This document shows positions 1 to 7,194 of a stretch of DNA of 64,000 nucleotides, one piece after another. The stretch's first letter is position 1. Every line of letters begins with the position of its first letter. Under the pieces are notes generated by a model. The model was not told the DNA's origin, ran no database searches, and saw only the letters and a list, made by a program, of their open reading frames with translations. Origin of the DNA: UBA8199 sp964507045 (GTDB taxonomy: Bacteria; Verrucomicrobiota; Verrucomicrobiia; Limisphaerales; UBA8199); NCBI GenBank assembly GCA_964507045.1, contig CAZDOO010000016.1, positions 15,262 to 79,261 on the forward strand. The letters are read 5' to 3'. The translations under genes and the position numbers were made by a program.

Positions 1-1
1 G

Positions 2-1732
2 CTCGATTACTGGCCGCTGGGGCGAATGCAGAAGGAAGAAGGCAGAATGCAGAATGGGGAGGCGGATCACGCAACACGCAACACGCAACACGCAACACTC
101 CATCGCTCCACCACTCCACCACTCCGCCTGGTTCTGGAGAAGTTGCCCTTCTTCGCCCTGGCCGCCGCGTCGTGCGCGGTGACGTTTGTCGTCCAGCGCG
201 GGGCGGGGGCGGTTAATTCGCTAGAGACGCTGCCGCTGGAGTTTCGGATTTCCAACGCCCTCATCTCCTACGTGCGTTACGTGGGCAAGCTGGTATGGCC
301 GGCAGAGCTGGCGGTGTTTTATCCCGCGCCGACGGAATGGCCGGCGGGGTATGTGGCGGTGGCGGCGCTGGTGCTGGCGGGGGTGACGGCGCTGGCGCTC
401 CGATGCGCCCGCCGGGCACCGTGGTTCGCGTTCGGCTGGTTCTGGTACTTGGGGACGCTGGTGCCGGTGATCGGGCTGGTGCAGGTCGGAATGCAGTCCA
501 TGGCGGACCGGTATAGTTACCTGCCGCTGATTGGGTTGTTCGTGGCGGCGGTCTGGGCCGGGGCGGACGCGGCGGGGCGCTGGCCGCGCAGCCGGGGCTG
601 GCTGGCGGCAGGCGCGGGGGCGGCTTTGGTGGCGTGCGGAGCGTTGACCTGGCGGCAAACGGGTCATTGGCGCGACAGCGCGAGCCTGTTCACGCACGCG
701 CTGGCGGTCACGCGCGACAACTTCGTGGCGCATAACAACCTGGGCGTGATGCTGCTGGACAAGGACCAGACAGCGGCGGCGGAGGAGCATTTTGCGGAGG
801 CGGTGCGGATCAAGCGCAATTACCCGGAGGCGCTGGGAAACCTGGCGCTGTGCCGCGTGAAGCAGGGGCGGATGGCGGAGGCCACGGAATTGCTGGAACG
901 GTCGCTGCAAGGGCGGGCGACGGCTGATGTGTGGTACAACCGGGGCCTGCTGGAGGAAAAGCAGGGCCGACTGGCGGAGGCGCAGCACTATTACGAGGAG
1001 GCGCTGCGGCTCCGGCCAGAGCATGCCCAGTCGCACCTGACGCTGGGGATATTGCTGGCGGCGCAGAACCGGGGGCAGGAGGCCCTGGCGCATTTCCAGG
1101 CGGCGGTGCGCGGCGCGCCGGACAATGCGGATGCGCATTTCAACCTGGCGCTGGCGCTGAACAACAAGGGCGATTACGCCGGGGCGGCAGCGCAATACGC
1201 GGAGGTGTGCCGGCTGCAACCGGACGATCTCGAAGCACGGCGCAACCTGGGAACGACGCTGCTGGTCGCCGGCAAGACAGCCGAAGCGGCGGCGCAGCTC
1301 CAGGAAGTGCTGCGGACGAAGCCGGATGCGCCAACACATCACCGCCTGGCGCTGGCGCTGGACAGCCAGGGACAGGTGGGAGAGGCGGCGGGGCACTATC
1401 GCGAAGCCGTGCGGCTGAGCCCGGACACGCCGCTCTACTTGAACGACCTGGCGTGGTTCCTGGCGACCAACCCGAAGGCCGAGCTGCGGGACGGCGCCGA
1501 GGCCGTGCGGCTGGCCGAGCGGGCGCGGGACTTGAGCGGCGGCAAGCAGGCGCTTTGCTGGGGAACCCTCGATGCGGCGTATGCCGAGGCGGGGCGCTTC
1601 ACCGACGCGCTGGCGGCGGCGGCCAAGGCCCGTGACCTGGCGCAGGCCGCCGGACAGACTGACATCGCCCACCAGGCTGAGGAACGGATGGCACTGTATC
1701 GGGAAGGGAAGCAGTATCGAAGGCAGTTGTAG
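2..1732 (+). CDS. Membrane-TPR protein, TMTC-like (5' end outside the window)
   Basis: The reading frame is open back to base 2 (LDYWPLGR), so the gene starts upstream and only its C-terminal part is here. What remains is several hydrophobic segments (about the first 200 residues), including a stretch VRYVGKLVWPAELAVFYP that resembles the DUF1736 region of TMTC-type O-mannosyltransferase/TPR proteins, followed by about ten tetratricopeptide repeats with typical spacing (NYPEALGNLALCRVKQGRMA, NADAHFNLALALNNKGDYAG). The TPR part probably faces the periplasm and binds proteins; any enzymatic role is inference from the family. The oddity is a stretch of about 33 residues rich in H, T, R and N directly after LDYWPLGR. 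It is encoded by simple repeats normally found between genes (see the repeat at 28-126). Function beyond membrane-TPR is not established. Confidence 0.8.
   Translation, partial: LDYWPLGRMQKEEGRMQNGEADHATRNTQHATLHRSTTPPLRLVLEKLPFFALAAASCAVTFVVQRGAGAVNSLETLPLEFRISNALISYVRYVGKLVWPAELAVFYPAPTEWPAGYVAVAALVLAGVTALALRCARRAPWFAFGWFWYLGTLVPVIGLVQVGMQSMADRYSYLPLIGLFVAAVWAGADAAGRWPRSRGWLAAGAGAALVACGALTWRQTGHWRDSASLFTHALAVTRDNFVAHNNLGVMLLDKDQTAAAEEHFAEAVRIKRNYPEALGNLALCRVKQGRMAEATELLERSLQGRATADVWYNRGLLEEKQGRLAEAQHYYEEALRLRPEHAQSHLTLGILLAAQNRGQEALAHFQAAVRGAPDNADAHFNLALALNNKGDYAGAAAQYAEVCRLQPDDLEARRNLGTTLLVAGKTAEAAAQLQEVLRTKPDAPTHHRLALALDSQGQVGEAAGHYREAVRLSPDTPLYLNDLAWFLATNPKAELRDGAEAVRLAERARDLSGGKQALCWGTLDAAYAEAGRFTDALAAAAKARDLAQAAGQTDIAHQAEERMALYREGKQYRRQL
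28..126 (+). repeat. Composite simple-sequence repeat lying in frame in a CDS
   Basis: Three low-complexity modules follow each other: CAGAAGGAAGAAGGCAGAATGCAGAATG, then (ACGCAACACGCAAC)n, then CCACCACTCCACCACTCC. The second and third modules are of the same type as the palindromic intergenic repeats at 8566-8669 and 10582-10665. Here they are translated without a stop between two segments (LDYWPLGR and LRLVLEKLPFF) that look contiguous in related proteins. Boundaries are approximate. Confidence 0.6.
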
Positions 1733-1759
1733 AAGGGAGATCGCGAATAAAGGGGCGAA

Positions 1760-1777
1760 GTGGTTAAACAGGTTGCA
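1760..1777 (+). repeat. Two 9-bp units of the GGTTRAA nonamer repeat
   Basis: Units GTGGTTAAA and CAGGTTGCA sit upstream of the Fur-like gene. The same 9-bp periodicity with a central GGTT recurs at 2318-2361 and 3843-3869, i.e. at each junction of the suf cluster. Confidence 0.4.
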
Positions 1778-1821
1778 GCACTACAGGGGGAAGCTATGCG
1801 CCCTATGTGGGATTGGGGGGG

Positions 1822-1849
1822 TTGTAATTAGAATTGTTCCAACTATTGA
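1822..1849 (+). promoter_or_regulatory. Putative promoter with a Fur-type dyad ahead of the fur-sufBC cluster
   Basis: An AT-rich island in GC-rich DNA. A 15-bp dyad TTAGAATTGTTCCAA (1828-1842) has two 6-bp arms, five of six positions complementary, separated by TTG. It lies between a possible -35 (TTGTAA, 1822-1827) and -10 (TATTGA, 1844-1849) with 16 bp spacing. This is where a Fur/PerR-family repressor would be expected to bind, and the first gene downstream encodes one. Operator function and autoregulation are inference. Confidence 0.45.
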
Positions 1850-1882
1850 CAAGTGATGGGGTGGTCGTATTGTGCCGGTGGA

Positions 1883-2347
1883 ATGAATCGAGCGGTGGAC
1901 CTTCAGGGCGATAGTGGGCTAGATGAGCGGCTGGCGCGGGGCGGTTTTCGTTTTACGCCCCAGCGGCAGCACGTCTATGCTGTACTCTTGCAGGAACCGG
2001 ATCATCCGACGGCGGAACAGGTGTTTATCCGGGCCAAGCGGGAGATGCCGGAGATTTCGATGGCAACGGTCTATAATTGCCTGGACGCGCTGGTGAAGTG
2101 CGGGCTGGCGCGACAGGTGGCGCTGGAGCGGGGGGCGGCGCGGTTCTGCCCGAACATGCGGCAGCACTGCCACTTTTATTGCGACGCGTGCGACCGCGTG
2201 TTCGATGTGGACCTGCCGGCGGGGACGGGTATCGTTCTGCCGGCGGGCTACCAGGCGGAGCGGTATGACATTGCCATTCACGGGCGGTGTCCGGCTTGCG
2301 CGGGGGGAAGCAGGGAAGAGGTTGAAAGGGTTAAAGCAGTTGAATGA
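1883..2347 (+). CDS. Fur-family transcriptional regulator upstream of sufBC
   Basis: A 154-residue ferric-uptake-regulator-family protein. The N-terminal winged helix contains the usual RFTPQRQHVYAVLL start and the recognition-helix region EISMATVYNCLDALVKCGLA. The C-terminal dimerisation part has the metal-binding stretch HCHFYCDACDRVF with a CxxC pair, and a second CxxC (CPAC) near the end, typical of a structural zinc site. The start is placed at the ATG at 1883, before the family homology; GTG/ATG codons at 1853-1858 are alternatives. It is 14 bp upstream of sufB in the same direction, so it most likely controls Fe-S cluster assembly in response to iron or oxidative stress. Whether it is Fur, PerR or a SUF-specific regulator cannot be decided by eye. 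Confidence 0.85.
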   Translation: MNRAVDLQGDSGLDERLARGGFRFTPQRQHVYAVLLQEPDHPTAEQVFIRAKREMPEISMATVYNCLDALVKCGLARQVALERGAARFCPNMRQHCHFYCDACDRVFDVDLPAGTGIVLPAGYQAERYDIAIHGRCPACAGGSREEVERVKAVE

Positions 2348-2361
2348 GTGACTGAGTTGAG
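2318..2361 (+). repeat. Nonamer repeat at the fur-sufB junction
   Basis: Consecutive 9-bp units GAGGTTGAA, AGGGTTAAA and GCAGTTGAA are followed by degenerate units up to the sufB start. The repeat forms the last codons of the Fur-like gene (REEVERVKAVE) as well as the spacer. Confidence 0.45.
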
Positions 2362-3810
2362 ATGAGCACAGCAACTGAGACAATCGAAGGCCTGGTCAAG
2401 CAGGAGTATAAGTACGGCTTCGTCACGGACGTGGAGGCCGAGTCGGCGCCGCCGGGGTTGAACGAGGACATCGTGCGGTTCATCTCGGCGAAGAAGCACG
2501 AGCCGGAGTTCATGTTGGAGTGGCGGCTCAAGGCCTACCGGCATTGGCTGACGATGAAAGAGCCGACCTGGCCGCATGTGCATTACCCGCCGATTGATTA
2601 CCAGGGCTCGGTGTATTACTCGGCGCCGAAGAAGAAGGGCGACGGGCCGCGCAGCCTGGAAGAGGTGGACCCGAAGCTGCTGGAGACTTACGAGAAGCTG
2701 GGCATCCCGCTCAAGGAGCGCGCGCGGCTGGCCGGCGTGGCGGTGGACGCGGTGTTTGACAGCGTGTCGGTGGGGACCACGTTCAAGAAGCAGTTGGCGG
2801 AGAAGGGGATCATCTTCTGCTCGTTCACGGACGCCGTCCAGGAGCATCCGGACCTGGTAAGGAAGTATCTGGGGATGGTGGTGCCCTACACGGACAACTT
2901 CTTCGCGGCGCTCAACGCAGCGGTGTTCAGCGACGGGTCGTTCTGCTTTATCCCCAAGGGCGTGCGCTGCCCGATGGAGCTGTCCACCTACTTCCGGATC
3001 AACGCGGCCAACACGGGCCAGTTCGAGCGGACGCTGATCGTGGCGGAGGAGGGGGCGTCGGTGAGCTACCTGGAAGGGTGCACGGCGCCGATGCGGGACG
3101 AGCACCAGTTGCACGCGGCGGTGGTGGAGCTGATCGCGCTGGACAACGCGCAGATCAAGTACTCGACGGTGCAGAACTGGTACCCGGGCGACGAGCACGG
3201 CAAGGGCGGCATCTACAACTTCGTTACCAAGCGCGGGCTGTGCAAGGGGAAGAACTCGAAGATTTGCTGGACGCAGGTGGAGACGGGCTCGGCGATCACC
3301 TGGAAATACCCGAGCTGCATTTTGCTGGGCGACAACTCGGCGGGGGAGTTCTACTCGGTGGCGGTGACGAACAATTACCAGCAAGCGGACACGGGCACCA
3401 AGATGGTGCACATCGGCAGGAACACGCGCAGCACGATTGTGTCCAAGGGCATCTCGGCCGGGCACGGCCAGAACAGCTACCGGGGCCTGGTGAAGGTCCA
3501 GAAGAGCGCGGCGAACGCGCGGAATTTCTCGCAGTGCGACTCGCTGCTGCTGGGCGACAAGTGCGGGGCGCACACGTTCCCCTACCTCGAGGTGAAGAAC
3601 ACCACGGCGCGGGTGGAGCACGAAGCTTCGACCTCGAAGATCGGGGAGGACCAGATCTTCTACTGCAACCAGCGGGGGCTCTCCACGCAGGACGCGGTGA
3701 ACATGATCGTGAACGGATTCTGCAAGGAAGTGTTCCGCGAGCTGCCGATGGAATTCGCCGTGGAAGCGCAGAAGCTGTTGGGCGTGAGCCTCGAGGGGAG
3801 TGTGGGGTGA
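2362..3810 (+). CDS. sufB: Fe-S cluster assembly scaffold SufB
   Basis: 482 residues, full length for SufB. The C-terminal core carries the hallmark sequence GEDQIFYCNQRGLSTQDAV, then IVNGFCKEVFRELPMEF and the family ending SLEGSVG. SufB forms the SufBC(D) scaffold on which [Fe-S] clusters are built in the cytosol. The gene follows a Fur-family regulator by 14 bp and precedes sufC by 138 bp, so the three probably form one unit. No sufD, sufS or sufE/U is present downstream: the next gene is convergent. Those partners must lie elsewhere or be replaced. The start ATG at 2362 matches the usual SufB N-terminus. Confidence 0.95.
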   Translation: MSTATETIEGLVKQEYKYGFVTDVEAESAPPGLNEDIVRFISAKKHEPEFMLEWRLKAYRHWLTMKEPTWPHVHYPPIDYQGSVYYSAPKKKGDGPRSLEEVDPKLLETYEKLGIPLKERARLAGVAVDAVFDSVSVGTTFKKQLAEKGIIFCSFTDAVQEHPDLVRKYLGMVVPYTDNFFAALNAAVFSDGSFCFIPKGVRCPMELSTYFRINAANTGQFERTLIVAEEGASVSYLEGCTAPMRDEHQLHAAVVELIALDNAQIKYSTVQNWYPGDEHGKGGIYNFVTKRGLCKGKNSKICWTQVETGSAITWKYPSCILLGDNSAGEFYSVAVTNNYQQADTGTKMVHIGRNTRSTIVSKGISAGHGQNSYRGLVKVQKSAANARNFSQCDSLLLGDKCGAHTFPYLEVKNTTARVEHEASTSKIGEDQIFYCNQRGLSTQDAVNMIVNGFCKEVFRELPMEFAVEAQKLLGVSLEGSVG

Positions 3811-3842
3811 GGCGCCGGGGGGCAGAGGTTGCGGCGGGGGCA

Positions 3843-3869
3843 ATGGGTTAAATGGGTTAAGTAGGTTAA
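3843..3869 (+). repeat. Three tandem 9-bp units between sufB and sufC
   Basis: ATGGGTTAA, ATGGGTTAA, GTAGGTTAA in perfect 9-bp register. Same unit type as at 1760-1777 and 2318-2361. Confidence 0.6.
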
Positions 3870-3948
3870 AGGGGCCGAGCGGGAGAATGGAGATAGGGTT
3901 TGACAGCGAGCAGATGAATCGGAAGCTAGCAGGCTGAAGCAGACAACG

Positions 3949-4719
3949 ATGAAGCAAGCGATATTGGAAATACAGGACCTCACCGCCGGGGTGGAAGGCA
4001 AACAGATTCTCAAAGGCATCAACCTGCGGATTTATCCCGGCGAGGTGCACGCCATCATGGGTCCGAATGGCAGCGGCAAGAGCACGCTGGCGGCGATCCT
4101 GGCGGGCCGGGAGGGTTACGAGGTGCGGTCGGGGAGGGTGCTGTATAACGGCCAGGACCTGCTGGAGCTGGACCCGGAAGAGCGAGCCCGGGAGGGGCTG
4201 TTTCTCGCGTTCCAATACCCGGTGGAAATCCCGGGCGTGAACAGCACTTACTTCCTTAAATCGGCGTTGAACGAGGTGCGCAAGCACAAAGGCCAGCCGG
4301 AGCTGGACGCGATGGAGTTCCTGACGCTGGTGAAGGACAAGATCCAGTTGCTGGAGTTGAACGAGGACCTGCTGCGGCGGTCGGTCAACGAAGGCTTCTC
4401 CGGCGGCGAGAAGAAGCGCAACGAGATTTTCCAGATGGCGGTGCTGGAGCCGCGGCTGGCCGTGTTGGACGAGACCGACTCCGGGCTGGATATTGATGCG
4501 CTGAAGATCGTGTCCAACGGTGTGAACAAGCTGCGGGGCCCGGACAACGCGCAATTGGTCATCACGCACTACCAGCGGTTGCTGAACTACATCGTGCCGG
4601 ACTTCGTGCATGTGCTGGCCGACGGCCGGATCCTGCGCACGGGCGACAAGACGCTGGCGCTGGCGCTGGAGGAGAAGGGCTACGACTGGATCCTGAAGGA
4701 AGAGGCCGCGACGGCTTAA
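3949..4719 (+). CDS. sufC: Fe-S cluster assembly ATPase SufC
   Basis: 256 residues. ABC-type ATPase with Walker A GPNGSGKST (residues 38-46), Q-loop in LAFQYPVEIPG, signature FSGGEKKRNEIFQM and Walker B LAVLDETDSGLDID. The YPVEIPGV and DETDSGLDID forms are specific to SufC rather than to transport ABC ATPases. It supplies ATP-driven conformational change to the SufB scaffold in the cytosol. The unit ends here; the next gene is on the opposite strand 16 bp away. Confidence 0.95.
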   Translation: MKQAILEIQDLTAGVEGKQILKGINLRIYPGEVHAIMGPNGSGKSTLAAILAGREGYEVRSGRVLYNGQDLLELDPEERAREGLFLAFQYPVEIPGVNSTYFLKSALNEVRKHKGQPELDAMEFLTLVKDKIQLLELNEDLLRRSVNEGFSGGEKKRNEIFQMAVLEPRLAVLDETDSGLDIDALKIVSNGVNKLRGPDNAQLVITHYQRLLNYIVPDFVHVLADGRILRTGDKTLALALEEKGYDWILKEEAATA

Positions 4720-4735
4720 ACGCACGCGCGCCGAT

Positions 4736-5422
4736 TCAGCGCGGGAAGCAATCCACCTTCGGCGCCACGCGGGGACGCAGGTCCAACTCGAAGACCACCC
4801 GCCGGCGGCCCACCGTGAAACAGGTTTGGCCAGCCAGCGCGGTTGCCTCCAGCGCCTCCCATCCGGTCAAATTCCAGGCCGCGAAGCTGTGCCGGTAGAA
4901 GTGCCACGAGTCGCGGGAATACCGCACGGGACGCATATCGGTCCGCAGTGAGGACTTGAGGATCGGCTGCAGGCAATCCCAATCGCGGTCATTGTAAACC
5001 CCATGCGGCACGAACCAGGCTCGCTTGAGCTTGTCGGCGGTGGGCGGGTGTTTGATGGTGACGGCGGGCGCCAACAGGTCCTCGGCGGTATGCAGCAGCA
5101 GCAACGGCGGGCGGAACGTCGCGCGGATGAGTGTCTGGTTGGTCAGCGCGCGGACGGCTGTAAGGAGGGAGGCCGGGGACTCGGTCAAGTCTGCCTGGGC
5201 GCGCCGGAAGAAGTAGAACTCGTCCGTCGCCCCGGGCATGAAGATCAGCGCCTTGACGACGTTGTTGGACTGGAAGGCGCCCAGCATAAGGCGGACACAG
5301 TTGGTGCGGTTGAGCTGGGCGACGTTGGTCCCGAGCGGCATCCGGGCCAGCGCGCTCGGCCAACTCTCCGCCGCCAGCGCGGCCGGCACGAGGCAGAGCC
5401 AGAAAAGCAAGGTTCTCAGCAC
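4736..5422 (-). CDS. Secreted hypothetical protein
   Basis: 228 residues beginning at a GTG codon. An N-terminal signal peptide is clear (LRTLLFWLCLVPAALAAES), so the mature protein should be periplasmic or extracellular. The rest is soluble, with no domain I recognise; it contains segments such as VVKALIFMPGATDEFYFFRRA and RAWFVPHGVYNDRDWDCL. It stands alone, convergent with sufC and divergent from the sulfatase. A candidate -10 (GCTAAT) lies 9 nt before the GTG. I make no functional call. Confidence 0.6.
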   Translation of the reverse strand: MLRTLLFWLCLVPAALAAESWPSALARMPLGTNVAQLNRTNCVRLMLGAFQSNNVVKALIFMPGATDEFYFFRRAQADLTESPASLLTAVRALTNQTLIRATFRPPLLLLHTAEDLLAPAVTIKHPPTADKLKRAWFVPHGVYNDRDWDCLQPILKSSLRTDMRPVRYSRDSWHFYRHSFAAWNLTGWEALEATALAGQTCFTVGRRRVVFELDLRPRVAPKVDCFPR

Positions 5423-5431
5423 CGGGCGCAG

Positions 5432-5459
5432 ATTAGCATCGCCTTTCCGCCCAAAGCAA
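5432..5459 (-). promoter_or_regulatory. Candidate promoter, close to a GTG start
   Basis: On the minus strand: -35 TTGCTT (5459-5454), 16 bp, -10 GCTAAT (5437-5432). The GTG start is only 9 nt beyond the -10, leaving almost no 5' leader. Confidence 0.35.
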
Positions 5460-5504
5460 TCCCGGCGCGGCCCTAAGCCGCCAGCGAGTCCCCGCCCTTT
5501 TTTC

Positions 5505-5535
5505 CGTAGCGGCGGCTTGTCAGAGCGCCGCTACG
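5505..5535. repeat. Perfect 10-bp inverted repeat in a divergent intergenic region
   Basis: CGTAGCGGCG (5505-5514) and CGCCGCTACG (5526-5535) enclose an 11-nt loop. A T tract lies on the left side, the wrong side for a plus-strand terminator, so it is more likely a dispersed palindromic repeat than a terminator. Confidence 0.6.
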
Positions 5536-5608
5536 CTGTGGCGACTGCGGCTTGACTAACTCGCTCACCTAGGTTCATGCTGCTGCGCAAACTGAACGAT
5601 CACCGCCT

Positions 5609-7132
5609 ATGATTTCCAAACTCCCGCACATGAAACGCCACCCCGCTTGCGCCGCGCTTCGCTTCGCCGGCATCCAATTGTTTCTGTCGGTTGCTGTTCT
5701 CGCCCGGGTGGAAGCGGCGGTTTCGACCGGGCGCCCGAATATTCTGTTCCTGTTCGCCGACGACCAGCGGGCGGACACCATTGCCGCCTGGGGCAACCCG
5801 CATATCCGGACGCCCAACCTGGACAAACTGGTCGAGGCGGGGGTGAGCTTCCGGGGCAATTACATCTTTGGCGGGAATAGCGGGGCGGTGTGCATGCCGA
5901 GCCGGGCGATGCTGATGAGCGGACGGACGTGGTTCCATGTGGACACCAAAAAGCTGACCGGGGCGAAGTTGATGCCCGAGATCCTGCACGAAAACGGGTA
6001 TGTGAGCTTTGGCACCGGCAAATGGCACAACGGCGAGGAGTCCTGGCTGCGGGCGTTTCAACGGGGCAAGACGGTGATGTTCGGCGGGATGTCCGATCAC
6101 TTGAGAGTCCCGGTCCGGGACCTCGGGCCGGATGGCAAGCTGACGGCCCAGCGCACCGGCGAGAAGTTTTCCAGCGAGCTGTTTGCCGATTCGGTGATCG
6201 AGTTTCTCAAGAGCCAGGACGGTCAGCGGCCGTTCTTCGCCTATGTGGCCTTTACGGCGCCGCACGACCCGCGAATGCCACCGTCCCAGCAGGTGGATTT
6301 TTATTACCAGCACAAGCCGCCGCTGCCGCCGAACTTCCTGCCGCAGTTTCCCTTCGATAACGGCCACATGCTGAAATGCCGGGACGAGAACCTGGCGGCG
6401 TGGCCCCGCACCGAGGCCGTGATCCGGGACCAACTGGCCGAATACTACGGCATGATCACCCACCTGGACGGACAGATCGGGCGCATTCTGGAGACGCTGA
6501 AGCAGACGGGCCAGGCCACCAACACGATTATCATCTACGCGGCCGACAACGGCTTGGCGCTCGGCAGCCACGGGCTGATGGGCAAGCAGAGCGTTTTCGA
6601 GCACAGCATGCGCGTCCCGTTGATCTTCGCCGGGCCGGGCATTCCGGCGGGCAAGTCCATACGCGCCTTCACCTACCTGCTCGATGTGTTCCCAACGGTC
6701 TGTGAGCTGACGGGCGTCGCCCGGCCGAAGGGTCTCGAGGGCGAAAGCCTTCGCCCCTTGTGGGAAGGGAAGAAGGAGCGGATCCGCGACTCGGTGTTTC
6801 TCCCTTACATTGACATCCAGCGCGCCGTGCGGGATGAGCGATGGAAGCTGATCGCTTACCCTAAAGCCGGCTACCTGCAGTTGTTCGACCTGCAGGCGGA
6901 CCCGAATGAACGCACTAACTTGTTCGGTGCGCCGGAGCTCGCCGGCCAGACCCGGCGGCTGCTGGCGCTAATGAAGGAGTGGCAGGCCAAGTCGGACGAC
7001 ACACTCGCGGTGCCTGAAACGAGCAAACCTTACACGCCGATTGATCTGACCGGCCGGAAGCGCACCCCGGACGAGTGGCAGCCGGAATGGATCGTGAAGA
7101 AGTACTTCCAGGGTGGCCCGGCCGCGAACTGA
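5609..7132 (+). CDS. Sulfatase (secreted, formylglycine type)
   Basis: 507 residues. Signal peptide region at residues 8-37, then PNILFLFADDQRAD with metal-ligand Asp51-Asp52. The sulfatase signature CMPSR has Cys95 as the residue to be converted to formylglycine. Lys and His partners lie in GTGKWHNG, and the last metal pair is Asp313-Asn314 in YAADNGLALGSHG. It should hydrolyse sulfate esters, probably on polysaccharides, in the periplasm; choline-sulfatase or iduronate-sulfatase-like substrates are equally possible. It needs a formylglycine-generating enzyme, which is not in the window. Met8 is an alternative start. Convergent with purB, divergent from the secreted hypothetical gene. Confidence 0.9.
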   Translation: MISKLPHMKRHPACAALRFAGIQLFLSVAVLARVEAAVSTGRPNILFLFADDQRADTIAAWGNPHIRTPNLDKLVEAGVSFRGNYIFGGNSGAVCMPSRAMLMSGRTWFHVDTKKLTGAKLMPEILHENGYVSFGTGKWHNGEESWLRAFQRGKTVMFGGMSDHLRVPVRDLGPDGKLTAQRTGEKFSSELFADSVIEFLKSQDGQRPFFAYVAFTAPHDPRMPPSQQVDFYYQHKPPLPPNFLPQFPFDNGHMLKCRDENLAAWPRTEAVIRDQLAEYYGMITHLDGQIGRILETLKQTGQATNTIIIYAADNGLALGSHGLMGKQSVFEHSMRVPLIFAGPGIPAGKSIRAFTYLLDVFPTVCELTGVARPKGLEGESLRPLWEGKKERIRDSVFLPYIDIQRAVRDERWKLIAYPKAGYLQLFDLQADPNERTNLFGAPELAGQTRRLLALMKEWQAKSDDTLAVPETSKPYTPIDLTGRKRTPDEWQPEWIVKKYFQGGPAAN

Positions 7133-7194
7133 TCTGGATCAGTCAAGAGCGGCGGATTCCCCGATTGCCGAGCCGGTTCGGGAGTGGGCGGCTC

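Noticed and set aside
2278..4725. 815-codon ORF antisense to sufB and sufC
   Set aside because: Shadow frame of two well-recognised genes in GC-rich DNA; composition (His, Arg, Leu, Val-rich) is typical of antisense frames.
7129..7142. CTGATC-TG-GATCAG inverted repeat as a terminator after the sulfatase gene
   Set aside because: Loop of two bases is too short, there is no T tract, and it overlaps the stop codon.
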